NCBI GenBank assembly: GCA_016778305.1
Contig: JADHPT010000002.1
Coordinates: 196,828-260,827 of the forward strand
Source: Candidatus Poseidonia sp.
Lineage (GTDB): Archaea > Thermoplasmatota > Poseidoniia > Poseidoniales > Poseidoniaceae
DNA: 64,000 nucleotides
Reading direction: 5' to 3'
Part shown: one piece after another, positions 34,346 to 43,063 of the stretch
How the letters are laid out: the number at the start of each line of letters is the position of its first letter
Numbering within the stretch: position 1 is the stretch's first letter
Notes under the pieces: generated by a model
Told to the model about the DNA's origin: nothing
What the model saw: the letters and a program-made list of their open reading frames with translations, nothing else
The model's database searches: none
Made by a program: the position numbers and the translations under genes

Positions 34346-34957
34346 ATGCTGAGTAGCAATCAAAAAACCCTCGACGTACTTCCAGAGTCCGACGCATCCC
34401 TCCCTACGAAATTCGGCGATTTCCGCATACGTGCCTTCCGGGATCCATCCAACGGTAAGGAGCACTCCGTACTCTACGTCGGCGACATCACCGAAGGACA
34501 TCCACTCGTACGTATCCATTCAGAATGCCTGACTGGTGACGCATTTGGTTCGCTGCGCTGCGACTGCGGCCCGCAATTGCAGGCCTCCATGAAAGCAATC
34601 CAGGATGCGGGTAAGGGAGCGATTGTTTACCTTCGCCAAGAAGGGCGCGGCATCGGCCTCTATTCCAAGATGCAAGCATACGCCCTCCAAGACATAGGAT
34701 ATGACACCCTTGACGCAAACTTGGCCCTGGGACTCCCAGCAGATGCACGACGCTACGACATTGCAGCTGAGATGCTGTGTTCCATGGGCGTGGAAGACGT
34801 CAAATTGATGACCAACAATCCCGAAAAGCGGCAACAATTGCTTGACAATGGCATTCGGGTCGCTAACCGGGTCCCCCTCATCGTTGGCCGATGCGCACAG
34901 AACAACTCCTATCTAGATACCAAAGCAGTCCGAATGGGCCATATGCTTCCAATCTGA
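34346..34957 (+). CDS. ribA: GTP cyclohydrolase II
   Basis: A 203-residue stand-alone GTP cyclohydrolase II, first step of riboflavin synthesis. [18 protein letters not shown] contains zinc ligands C61, C72 and C74. [11 protein letters not shown] and the TNNPEK motif follow in family order. There is no fused DHBP synthase. Most archaea use the unrelated GTP cyclohydrolase III (ArfA), so this is a bacterial-type enzyme. It supplies flavin near two FAD enzymes, photolyase and CrtI. Confidence 0.95.
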   Translation: MLSSNQKTLDVLPESDASLPTKFGDFRIRAFRDPSNGKEHSVLYVGDITEGHPLVRIHSECLTGDAFGSLRCDCGPQLQASMKAIQDAGKGAIVYLRQEGRGIGLYSKMQAYALQDIGYDTLDANLALGLPADARRYDIAAEMLCSMGVEDVKLMTNNPEKRQQLLDNGIRVANRVPLIVGRCAQNNSYLDTKAVRMGHMLPI

Positions 34958-34966
34958 GGCCTCACC

Positions 34967-35434
34967 ATGTCCACACACCTTATCGGCCAAACTGTCCCTC
35001 AATTTTCCCTCGAAACTGATGAAAACACGATCTTTGAAAGCACCTCCCTCAACGGAACATGGCGCGTCATCTTCTTCTATTCAAGGAATGACTCACCCAC
35101 TTGCAAACGTGGCTGCCTCACCTTCAAAGAACAACACGACCTTTTTGCCTCCGCAGGTTGCTCCATCATCGGAATCGGCCCGGGGTCGGTCGAAGAGCAA
35201 GCAGCACACAAAGCATCACTCGGGGACTTGCCATTCCCGCTGCTTGCTGACCCCGAGCGCCTTGTCGGCAAGGCATTCGGTGTACCCGTCCATCTCGGTC
35301 AATTCCCAGCTAAATCCTCGTTCCTCATCGGCCCAGACAATACCATTCGCTACGTGTACGATTGGCTGTTCAGACCACGAAGACACGTTGCCAAAATCCT
35401 TTCTGATATTTCCAAGGTCACGGGGGACCAGTGA
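34967..35434 (+). CDS. Peroxiredoxin (BCP/PrxQ-like)
   Basis: A 155-residue thioredoxin-fold peroxidase. FFYSRNDSPTCKRGC contains the probable peroxidatic C46 with P44-T45 before it. C50 may act as the resolving Cys, although PrxQ members usually have one more residue between the two. RxxFLIG-type strand (KSSFLIGPDNTIRYVY) completes the fold. It reduces hydrogen peroxide or organic peroxides. It follows ribA by 9 bp, and the next gene starts directly after its stop. Confidence 0.9.
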   Translation: MSTHLIGQTVPQFSLETDENTIFESTSLNGTWRVIFFYSRNDSPTCKRGCLTFKEQHDLFASAGCSIIGIGPGSVEEQAAHKASLGDLPFPLLADPERLVGKAFGVPVHLGQFPAKSSFLIGPDNTIRYVYDWLFRPRRHVAKILSDISKVTGDQ

Positions 35435-36835
35435 ATGTGGGACGAATTATTGCTCGAAGCAGGGCTTAACGAGCGCGAAGTGCGTTCCATCATGATCCTC
35501 GGCTCGAGGCCCCGAATGAAGGCTTCAGAACTCGCAAAGGAATTGAACACTACCAGACTCGACGCCTATAACAGTCTCTCGAGACTACAGGAAATGGGCA
35601 TCGTCACTGCCACTGCAGACCGACCGATGTTGTTTTCAAGTTTGCGAATTAACGAGGCAATGGAGCACATTATCAATTCGAGAAAGCAGCAACTTGACCG
35701 CCTTATCCACGGATTTGATGACCTTTCGAAAGGCATCAGTGAAACGGATGCCTCGTACGAGAAACAACGACGTGACATCGATGATCCGCGATTCGCCGTG
35801 CTTAAGGAACGGACCCACATTTACAATCGCCTCCAAAAGATGGCTACAGAGTCTGAGGAGCGACTCATTCTCTTGCTTGGCCAATTCGGAATCCTCCATC
35901 TTTGCCGCAACCCTGACGCCCTGGATGCGGTCAATACCGCCGCAGTGCGAGGTGTCGTCGTTCAAATCATTACGCACCTTGACGGTCGTACCCTGCGTTT
36001 CTTTGACCAGTTAGACGGAAGCATCGAAGTTCGCCACTCGGATGAACTCGACTCCCTCGGTTTCGTTCAAGACCAAGCCGAAGTTATTCAATATCTTAAC
36101 ATTGAAGACAACCCAGTGGGCCGAGGAAAGGAAGACGCTGCCCTCATTATTGAGTCCGGCCCCTTCTCCCAGGCCCATCTGCACCTCATCGATGCCATCT
36201 GGGAAGGAGCCGTACCCCTTTCAACGGCACGTGCTCGCTTTACTGAGAATCAAATTAACGATCCGTTGCGTTTGACCATCGGAGAGGGATCCTTCCTGAA
36301 GAACGTCTCCGTTGCGCTCGGCTTTGACGGAGAGCTGCCTGATGAAGACACTCCCTTTGACCCCGATGCCTTTTTCGCTGCGGGCCATGAAGTCAATGAG
36401 GCCCGAAAGCGTTTGACTGAAGGGAAACTCTCCAATCTCAAAGTTCTGGGTATAGATATCGCACGAATGCTTCGTCAAATCGGCAATCGTGTGGGCCAAG
36501 AAATCGCCTTTTCACTTCGCTCCGTTGAAAATGACATCGAATTCCTCGACGAGATGATGGATTGGTGGGAACATGCTGGTTTGGGATTGCTTCAATACGA
36601 CGTTGACCCACAATTTCATGTCCGAGTTGGCCTAAACCACCCTCCAGTTGACGACATTGATGCATTGCCAATGTGGGAAATGGACGATGGAATCATCGAA
36701 GGAGCCCTTTCAACCCGTTTCGCCAAAGAAGTCAACGTTGTGATTCAGCGAACCGAGGGCGAAGGAGATTCAAGCGATTTGTGGCGTTACATCATCCATC
36801 GTCACGATATGAAAATGATCGAATTAAGCGATTAG
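35435..36835 (+). CDS. TrmB-family transcriptional regulator with possible V4R-like sensor
   Basis: A 466-residue regulator. Residues 1-80 are a TrmB-type winged helix (ASELAKELNTTRLDAYNSLSRLQEMGIV). A short coiled coil (80-125) leads to the PLD-like TrmB core at about 130-280 (EERLILLLGQFG...). The last 130 residues (NRVGQEIAF...WWEHAGLGLL...DDGIIEGALSTRF) resemble V4R hydrocarbon-binding sensor domains in strand order, but this match is weak. The ATG directly follows the peroxiredoxin TGA. It may control the neighbouring stress and carotenoid genes. Confidence 0.8.
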   Translation: MWDELLLEAGLNEREVRSIMILGSRPRMKASELAKELNTTRLDAYNSLSRLQEMGIVTATADRPMLFSSLRINEAMEHIINSRKQQLDRLIHGFDDLSKGISETDASYEKQRRDIDDPRFAVLKERTHIYNRLQKMATESEERLILLLGQFGILHLCRNPDALDAVNTAAVRGVVVQIITHLDGRTLRFFDQLDGSIEVRHSDELDSLGFVQDQAEVIQYLNIEDNPVGRGKEDAALIIESGPFSQAHLHLIDAIWEGAVPLSTARARFTENQINDPLRLTIGEGSFLKNVSVALGFDGELPDEDTPFDPDAFFAAGHEVNEARKRLTEGKLSNLKVLGIDIARMLRQIGNRVGQEIAFSLRSVENDIEFLDEMMDWWEHAGLGLLQYDVDPQFHVRVGLNHPPVDDIDALPMWEMDDGIIEGALSTRFAKEVNVVIQRTEGEGDSSDLWRYIIHRHDMKMIELSD

Positions 36836-36849
36836 GGGTGGGTAAAACC

Positions 36850-38088
36850 ATGAAGTTGCGTACATTTCTCAGTTTTTTCCGTCAATTAAAGGGAAAAAAA
36901 CCCATTGATATCGACAAGATCCAGTCCATGGGGCTTCTTGCCGTCAAACTCGGGCAAATCTTTGCGCTTCGACCCGACCTCATTGAGCCTGATCGCTGCA
37001 TTGAATTACAACGCTTGTACAGCCGGGGAGCCACCATTCCGACCGAAGATTCTCAACGCCTCCTCGACCGATTTGCGCCACCTGATTTTAGGAGTCATTT
37101 TCAATCCATTGAGCCCGTCCCCTTTGCTGCTGCAAGCATTGGTCAAATCCATCGGGCCGTCCTCAACGATGGAACCCGAGTGGTCGTAAAAATCATCAAA
37201 GCGGATTTTGAAGCCTCTTTCAAGCGAGATGTACGCCGTATGAAGCGCTGGATCCGCACCGGCCTCTTATTCAATCCACGCTTGCGAAAAGTTGGCAATC
37301 CAATTGGTCTTCTCGCCCACATCGAAGATTATACCTTACGCGAATTGAACCTCACCAATGAAATCGAAGGGCGAAACCAACTCATCCAAAAGGCAGGAGA
37401 GATTGAGAAACATTTTCCCATGCCCAAACTGAAATTCCCTCGTATGTGGGACGAACTATCCAACCAGCACGTGCTGGTTATGGAAGAAATCACTCACCCT
37501 ACACTCGAGGCTCGCTTAGAAGAAAAAACGCTCAACTGGGCTAACATGTTGGAATTGTTTCGGATTCATGGTGCCTTCATGTTTGGCATAGGCACCTTCC
37601 ACGGAGACCTGCATCCAGGCAACGCTATGATGAACGATGAAGGTGACTTTTTCTTCATCGACACAGGGGCGATTTGTAACGCTCCACCTCACGTTCGCAA
37701 TGCATTGTTTGGCTTCTTTTACTTCCTTGCTAAAGGTGAACTTAAGCATGCATTTGATGCAATGCTCACGATGGCAGCCGTCCAACCCACGGGGAAAACA
37801 CTGCAAACCTACTACGACTCAATGAACGAACTTTACGCTGGATTTGTTGGAACTTCGGTCAGCGAGGTTTCCCTCACAGAACAGATGATGAAGACCGTCA
37901 AAGCAGCAGTATTAGCAGGTTGTGCATTCGGGGAAGAAGCATTTCCAATCATTCGCTCTCTGATGTACATGGACGGCATGGTCCTCAAAGGTCACCCAGA
38001 AGTTGATTTGATCAGTTCCATGGGACCGTATCTTGATGAATTCTCTGTACTCATTGACCCATATTCAATCATTTCTGCAGAAACATAA
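36850..38088 (+). CDS. UbiB/ABC1-type atypical kinase
   Basis: A 412-residue member of the UbiB/ADCK/ABC1 family. The ATG at 36850 follows AGGGGTGGG; the frame upstream reads across the end of the regulator gene. Family motifs are KLGQ (33-36) within VKLGQIFALRPDLI, AAASIGQIHRA (93-103), K114, HGDLHPGN (251-258) and DTG (271-273). Members support isoprenoid-quinone synthesis or lipid handling with ATPase activity. The location directly upstream of crtI hints at a role with isoprenoids. Confidence 0.92.
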   Translation: MKLRTFLSFFRQLKGKKPIDIDKIQSMGLLAVKLGQIFALRPDLIEPDRCIELQRLYSRGATIPTEDSQRLLDRFAPPDFRSHFQSIEPVPFAAASIGQIHRAVLNDGTRVVVKIIKADFEASFKRDVRRMKRWIRTGLLFNPRLRKVGNPIGLLAHIEDYTLRELNLTNEIEGRNQLIQKAGEIEKHFPMPKLKFPRMWDELSNQHVLVMEEITHPTLEARLEEKTLNWANMLELFRIHGAFMFGIGTFHGDLHPGNAMMNDEGDFFFIDTGAICNAPPHVRNALFGFFYFLAKGELKHAFDAMLTMAAVQPTGKTLQTYYDSMNELYAGFVGTSVSEVSLTEQMMKTVKAAVLAGCAFGEEAFPIIRSLMYMDGMVLKGHPEVDLISSMGPYLDEFSVLIDPYSIISAET

Positions 38089-38129
38089 AGACGTTCTTTT
38101 TTGAGCTTTCTTTTCGGTCAAAAACCTTC

Positions 38130-38139
38130 CTTTATATGG
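38130..38139 (+). promoter_or_regulatory. TATA box of crtI
   Basis: CTTTATATGG is centred 25 bases before the ATG at 38160, consistent with a leaderless transcript. A T-rich stretch (TTCTTTTTT, from 38095) just upstream could end the UbiB transcript. Confidence 0.7.
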
Positions 38140-38159
38140 TCGTTAATTGAGCGAGGAAC

Positions 38160-39773
38160 ATGTCAGCCACCGCTCAACCGAAAGTCGCAATCATTGGTGC
38201 AGGTCCCGGAGGTTTGGCCTCAGCGCTCTTGTTGGCTAAATCAGGTGTTGACGTGACGGTCTTTGAACGGTCAGGAAGTGTCGGTGGACGCAACAAAGTC
38301 TTCGAGAGAGACGGTTTCAAATTTGACCTTGGACCAACCTTTTTCCATTATCCAGAAGTCATTGAAGACATCTTCAAGGCCATCGGAATGGACGCTCACG
38401 AAGAACTCAAACTTCACCGCCTCGAAATGAATTATCGACTCATTTTCGGACAAGGTGGACAACTGGACTGCACGAGCGATTTGGACGTCATGACCGAACG
38501 CATACGAGACCTTTCAGGCGACTTCAACGCCGAGGCCTTCAAGCGCTACGTCGTCGACAACCGTCTTAAATTACAGAAATCAAAAGCTTGCCTCCAAGAG
38601 CCCTGGTACGGACCGACCGACCTGCTCTCCAAGCGAGCATTCCGTGTCGCAGGTGTGCTACGGCCGCAACGCTCTGTTGCAAAAGATCTCATGAAACTCT
38701 TCGATGATGACCGCCTCATGTTGGCTATGTCCTTCCAGACAAAGTACCTCGGCATGTCTCCCTTTAATTGCCCCAGTCTGTTTACCATGCTTGCATTCCT
38801 CGAGTACGAATACGGGATCTTCCACCCGATTGGAGGACTGGGAAGCGTCAGTGCACGTATGGCCAAGATTGCGGAAGACCTCGGTGTGAAATTCCGTCTC
38901 AATGAAGCGGTTGAAGGCGTTATTATGGACGGCAAGACCATCAAAGGCGTACGCACCGCCAAGGAAGAATTTCTGGCTGAAAAGGTCATCATGAACGCTG
39001 ATTTTGCAAACGGGATGACGCAGCTCTTCCCCGACAAGGTCCGTAAAAAGTGGAGCAATAAGAAATTGGACAATAAAAAATATTCCTGTTCTACCTTCAT
39101 GCTCTATCTTGGCGTGGATCGAACCTATGATAACCTTCCACATCACCAAATTTACGCTTCATCAAATTACGAGAGCAACCTGGAGGACATTGAAAATCAC
39201 CACCGAATCACCTGGGATGACCCCTCTATCTACGTTCAAAATGCATGCATAATCGATCCCGGTCTCGCCCCCAAGGGTTGCTCCACCGTCTATGCGCTCG
39301 TACCCGTTTCTCACATCCACGAGAACATTGATTGGGACAAAGAAAAGGATGCATACCGAGATAGAATCATCGAGCAGATTGAAACCAAACTCGGCTTCGA
39401 AAACCTTCGAGACCACATTGTGACGGAAATGATCATCACGCCTGAGGATTGGGGAGACCACTGTTACCGAGGTGCTGTGTTCAACCTCGCTCACGGTTTG
39501 GACCAGATGCTATGGCGCCGACCAAAGAATCAATTTGACGAAATCAACAATCTCTACCTCGTTGGAGGCGGAACCCACCCCGGTAGCGGATTGCCCGTTA
39601 TTTACGAATCTGCACGAATCAGCAGTAAACTCCTGCTTGACAGCCTTGGAATCATTCCAGACTGGAATGGCGTTGACTCCTGGTTCGAAAGCCGCAAGCG
39701 AAGCAAGCAGGGGCGTGTGGCCTTGGATAAATCAACCAAGGATTCGTCAACAGGCACACCAACATCAGCTTGA
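38160..39773 (+). CDS. crtI: Phytoene desaturase (CrtI family)
   Basis: A 537-residue FAD-dependent carotene desaturase. GAGPGG at 13-18 with E36 forms the dinucleotide site. RNKVFERDGFKFDLGPTFF and, near the end, LYLVGGGTHPGSGLPVIYESARISSKLL are CrtI hallmarks. It converts phytoene to neurosporene or lycopene, likely at the membrane. It is followed 9 bp later by crtB. Confidence 0.94.
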   Translation: MSATAQPKVAIIGAGPGGLASALLLAKSGVDVTVFERSGSVGGRNKVFERDGFKFDLGPTFFHYPEVIEDIFKAIGMDAHEELKLHRLEMNYRLIFGQGGQLDCTSDLDVMTERIRDLSGDFNAEAFKRYVVDNRLKLQKSKACLQEPWYGPTDLLSKRAFRVAGVLRPQRSVAKDLMKLFDDDRLMLAMSFQTKYLGMSPFNCPSLFTMLAFLEYEYGIFHPIGGLGSVSARMAKIAEDLGVKFRLNEAVEGVIMDGKTIKGVRTAKEEFLAEKVIMNADFANGMTQLFPDKVRKKWSNKKLDNKKYSCSTFMLYLGVDRTYDNLPHHQIYASSNYESNLEDIENHHRITWDDPSIYVQNACIIDPGLAPKGCSTVYALVPVSHIHENIDWDKEKDAYRDRIIEQIETKLGFENLRDHIVTEMIITPEDWGDHCYRGAVFNLAHGLDQMLWRRPKNQFDEINNLYLVGGGTHPGSGLPVIYESARISSKLLLDSLGIIPDWNGVDSWFESRKRSKQGRVALDKSTKDSSTGTPTSA

Positions 39774-39782
39774 GGGTTGAAT

Positions 39783-40772
39783 ATGGAGCAAAGCGATATC
39801 AATGAGGCTTATGCCTATTGCGAAACGGTTTGTAGGAATGCCTCAACCACCTTCTTTTCCTCATTCTCAGCCCTTTCGCTCCAGAAACGCAAGGCAGTCC
39901 ATGCGGTATACGCACTCTGCCGCTGGGTTGACGACATTGTTGATGGAGACGAAGAGCCAAGAGTTCTCGAAACCATTGAACTCAGTCATGAAACCGATGA
40001 ACGCCAGAAAATCATCAATGTAATTCACGAGGGGAAAACACCCTCGTTGCCTGAAGATGAACATCGTCGTCGCCTCATGGCCTTGGTCGACATTCGCTTG
40101 AAGCTTCATCGGGCTAACATGCAGGACATCAGAGGAGACGACCATCCTATCTTTATTGCACTTCAAGATGTATTCAGCCGTTACGACATCAAACTCAATG
40201 ATTTTGAAACGGTTCTCGAAGGGATGGAAGATGACCTCTATCCTGTGAAAAACCGTACCTGGGACGAATTGCGCTCTTACTGTTACAAAGTCGCCTCAGC
40301 GGTTGGCCTCATCCTGATTGAAATCTACGGATATGAAGACCGGGCTGCACGCCTGCACGCCATTGATCTGGGCATCCAGATGCAATTGATCAATGTACTG
40401 CGTGACATTAACGAAGACATGGAGCGAGGACGAGTCTATCTGCCCTTGGACATTCTCGCTTCGCACGATATGACCCTTGACCAATTACAATCTCCCGGTA
40501 TCGCTCAAACAGCGGCCTGGAGAGGCTTCATTATCGAATACGTTGACATGATTAAGCGACATCAAGAATCTGCGAACCAACTGTTCGGCTACCTCGACGC
40601 TCGAGCTCGCGTCCAGCCAGAAATCATGGCCGACGCCTACGCATCAATCCTCAGTGAAATCGTACGACGCTCAGGTGACGTCTTCACCCAACCTGTTCGT
40701 CTTTCATTCACCCGTAAGGTTTTGCTCGGCATTCGATTGAACCTACGCAAAATCAGGGCACGAATGTTCTGA
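39783..40772 (+). CDS. crtB: Phytoene synthase
   Basis: A 329-residue prenyl synthase starting at ATG 39783 (a TTG two codons earlier is less likely). The two aspartate motifs are DDIVD (50-54) and DINED (208-212, in NVLRDINEDMERGRVYLP). ASTTFFSSFSALSLQKR is the family N-terminus. It condenses two geranylgeranyl diphosphates head to head to phytoene, the substrate of the preceding CrtI. No lycopene cyclase or blh dioxygenase is in the window. Confidence 0.95.
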   Translation: MEQSDINEAYAYCETVCRNASTTFFSSFSALSLQKRKAVHAVYALCRWVDDIVDGDEEPRVLETIELSHETDERQKIINVIHEGKTPSLPEDEHRRRLMALVDIRLKLHRANMQDIRGDDHPIFIALQDVFSRYDIKLNDFETVLEGMEDDLYPVKNRTWDELRSYCYKVASAVGLILIEIYGYEDRAARLHAIDLGIQMQLINVLRDINEDMERGRVYLPLDILASHDMTLDQLQSPGIAQTAAWRGFIIEYVDMIKRHQESANQLFGYLDARARVQPEIMADAYASILSEIVRRSGDVFTQPVRLSFTRKVLLGIRLNLRKIRARMF

Positions 40773-40799
40773 GAGTACCCAGCCCACCTCCGTGATTGC

Positions 40800-42278
40800 T
40801 CAAAGCAACGCGTACAATTCACCGAAATCGGCGTAGAGGGAGGGGCCGTCAGCAAGGTAGTAGACTGAGCCTCTGCCGTCCCTTGAATCTGCAGCGGTCG
40901 CATTGCCATTTGTGGCACAATCACCCGTGCAACCGTCAGCAAAGGCGACATAGACACGGCCCTCTCTGTCAATGTGCAAGTCATTGAAGTCCAAGAGATT
41001 GCGATTTGATCCTCCAATGTCGCGACAGTCGCCTGAATTAAGACAAATGGACCCCACTTGGACTGGATCGTCGGTCACCCGATAGGTATGGAAGGTTGGA
41101 TTGGCATCCAGGGCATTCAGGCTGATGGTGATGTAAAGGTGATAGGTTGCATTATTGGGCGCATAGTGGGCATTCCCATCCCAGGGATTGCCGTCAATAT
41201 CCGATTGATTCAGCATTTCTGAATTTTCGCTCCCCAAATAAGTCACCGCGATTCTACCAGGATCTCCTGCATCGGTTTGCGGGAATACTGATGAAATGAC
41301 TTCTACAGGAGAAATTCGTATGCTTTCTTGTTCCCAAGTTTCACCAGAATCGGTCGACCTCGACATGTAAATTCCTTCGTCACCACCTGTCCAAACGTGA
41401 TAGGCATTCGATTCGGTATCCGTTGATATTTCCGAATTCTTGCGAGGGTACGGCGTCCCTACGTCTTCACCCATGGTTCGGTCAAACCACGTGAAGCCGT
41501 TATCTTTGGAAACGATGACTGAGGGGGTTTCGACCCGAGGCGTGACGTAAACAGTACCATCTGCTGCGGTTGAAATCGCTCCGTGGAGACCTCCGTTAGT
41601 AGTGGCGAGCCCGATGATTTGCCCACCTGCCTCAAAGCTTGCACCTCCGTCAAAACTGGTAAAGCAAAAGATTCCGGCAAGTTTGTTGTAGCAATAATAC
41701 ACCGCCGTTTCGTAAATTGTGCTTCCGGTAATTTGCCCTAAAGCACCGTATCCAGCCGTTGTCCATGGCCCGCTGGCCAACTTGATGTGATCGTTAATGG
41801 GTGTCGTTCCTGAATCATGAGGATTCCCAAGCCAGGTTTCACCGTCGTCATCGCTCCAGCAGATCCATGATGTCTCGAGGCCGATCATTTGGACACCGAA
41901 GACACGGTCGGTGATAGGGTCAACCCAGCCATAGGGGTCGCTTGTGGTAGGAGAACACATCACTGGGTCCTGGGATTCAACCCAAGACTCACCGTAATCG
42001 CACGAACGCATCACCTTCTCCATAGCGATGAAGAAAATACAACCGCTCGAAGTGATACCGATGCTCGGTTCTTTGCCTGTTTCACCGACATCGCTGAACT
42101 GGAATGAGATGTTCATTGGGGATTCACCAATGGATTCGCCGGTCTTGTCGGTGACGAAGATACGAGGGCTCTCCATCTCTATTTCTTCAGGTACAGATAC
42201 CGTCTCAGATTCTCCAAAGCATCCAGACAGAGAGAGTGAGACAACCATGAACGCTAGGAGCAGAGCACGACCTTGCAT
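40800..42278 (-). CDS. BNR/Asp-box repeat lipoprotein (sialidase-like propeller)
   Basis: A 492-residue lipoprotein with signal and lipobox LSGC (residues 17-20). Asp-box motifs of the SxDxGxTW type recur: SDDDGETW, SKDNGFTW and STDSGETW, together with CSDYGESW-like CDYGESW. These form a sialidase-type beta-propeller anchored on the cell surface. Sialidase catalytic Arg triad cannot be assigned, so a binding or lyase role is as likely. Paired cysteines fit an exported protein. It converges with crtB. Confidence 0.85.
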   Translation of the reverse strand: MQGRALLLAFMVVSLSLSGCFGESETVSVPEEIEMESPRIFVTDKTGESIGESPMNISFQFSDVGETGKEPSIGITSSGCIFFIAMEKVMRSCDYGESWVESQDPVMCSPTTSDPYGWVDPITDRVFGVQMIGLETSWICWSDDDGETWLGNPHDSGTTPINDHIKLASGPWTTAGYGALGQITGSTIYETAVYYCYNKLAGIFCFTSFDGGASFEAGGQIIGLATTNGGLHGAISTAADGTVYVTPRVETPSVIVSKDNGFTWFDRTMGEDVGTPYPRKNSEISTDTESNAYHVWTGGDEGIYMSRSTDSGETWEQESIRISPVEVISSVFPQTDAGDPGRIAVTYLGSENSEMLNQSDIDGNPWDGNAHYAPNNATYHLYITISLNALDANPTFHTYRVTDDPVQVGSICLNSGDCRDIGGSNRNLLDFNDLHIDREGRVYVAFADGCTGDCATNGNATAADSRDGRGSVYYLADGPSLYADFGELYALL

Positions 42279-42357
42279 GTCCTGCCGAACGGACAGTCCA
42301 ATAATGACCTTCCGATTGGCAATGATGAAGAATTTTTTCAGTTCTCATTGAATACCA

Positions 42358-43053
42358 TCAAGTATCCAGAGAGGCAACATTTGGTTCGAAGAAGGTTATC
42401 GACCAATTAACTTGAATCTCTTCGTTTTCATCATTAACTGTAGGCAAGGTGGAGCTCGGCGGATCGTTGACATCAACAGAGATTTGCAGTGTGAGCATCC
42501 CGCTGCCAAAGGTTTCATCACTCCAAACTTCGATCCAATGGTCCTCACTTTCCCCAGACGCATTGTAGGCTTGACCATCGTAATCGGGGTACACGAAGAC
42601 AAGGAGGTTCATATCCTCGCAGTTATCGTTTGAATCAGCCAGTATGTTCTCTTCGTTTTCCCAATCTGCAACCATTCCATTGGGTGGAATGTTCACCATG
42701 ACTTCGTCACAAGGGTCCAACAATTCACCCGAAGTCTCCGTATAGGAAATGGTCATGGAGATTTTGGCTATCATGCCGAAAGCATCTGCGCTAGCATCTT
42801 GACGGGAGAGTGTAAATTCATTCGTTTCCCCATCTCCAACCAATACAGAATCTGAGTTTTGTTCTATTTGTTCATCAAACATAATCGCGTAATTTGATAT
42901 GCTGTTTTTATTCCTGATATCATCCTCTTTGAGAACGAAGAAACTGTAGGCGTGGAACATAAGGCCGAGGAATAAAATTGATACTAAGATAGCGAACGAG
43001 CGACCTGAATCCTCTTCTTTGATGAGCGACCATAGAGTTTCATCTTGTGTCAT
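42358..43053 (-). CDS. Single-pass exported protein, unknown function
   Basis: About 231 residues starting at ATG 43053, which has GAGGTGA 5 bases upstream; TTG and GTG upstream are less likely. A cytosolic start of about 20 residues precedes a membrane segment (FAILVSILFLGLMFHAYSFFVL). The outer domain is acidic and beta-rich with two cysteines. The Shine-Dalgarno site overlaps the stop codon of the upstream multi-span gene, so the two are translated together. Confidence 0.75.
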   Translation of the reverse strand: MTQDETLWSLIKEEDSGRSFAILVSILFLGLMFHAYSFFVLKEDDIRNKNSISNYAIMFDEQIEQNSDSVLVGDGETNEFTLSRQDASADAFGMIAKISMTISYTETSGELLDPCDEVMVNIPPNGMVADWENEENILADSNDNCEDMNLLVFVYPDYDGQAYNASGESEDHWIEVWSDETFGSGMLTLQISVDVNDPPSSTLPTVNDENEEIQVNWSITFFEPNVASLDT

Positions 43054-43063
43054 GTCGGTCACC

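Noticed and set aside
36673..36849. 59-codon extension of the UbiB-type kinase
   Set aside because: It reads over the 3' end of the TrmB gene in another frame, is Arg/Ser-rich, and the inner ATG has a Shine-Dalgarno site.
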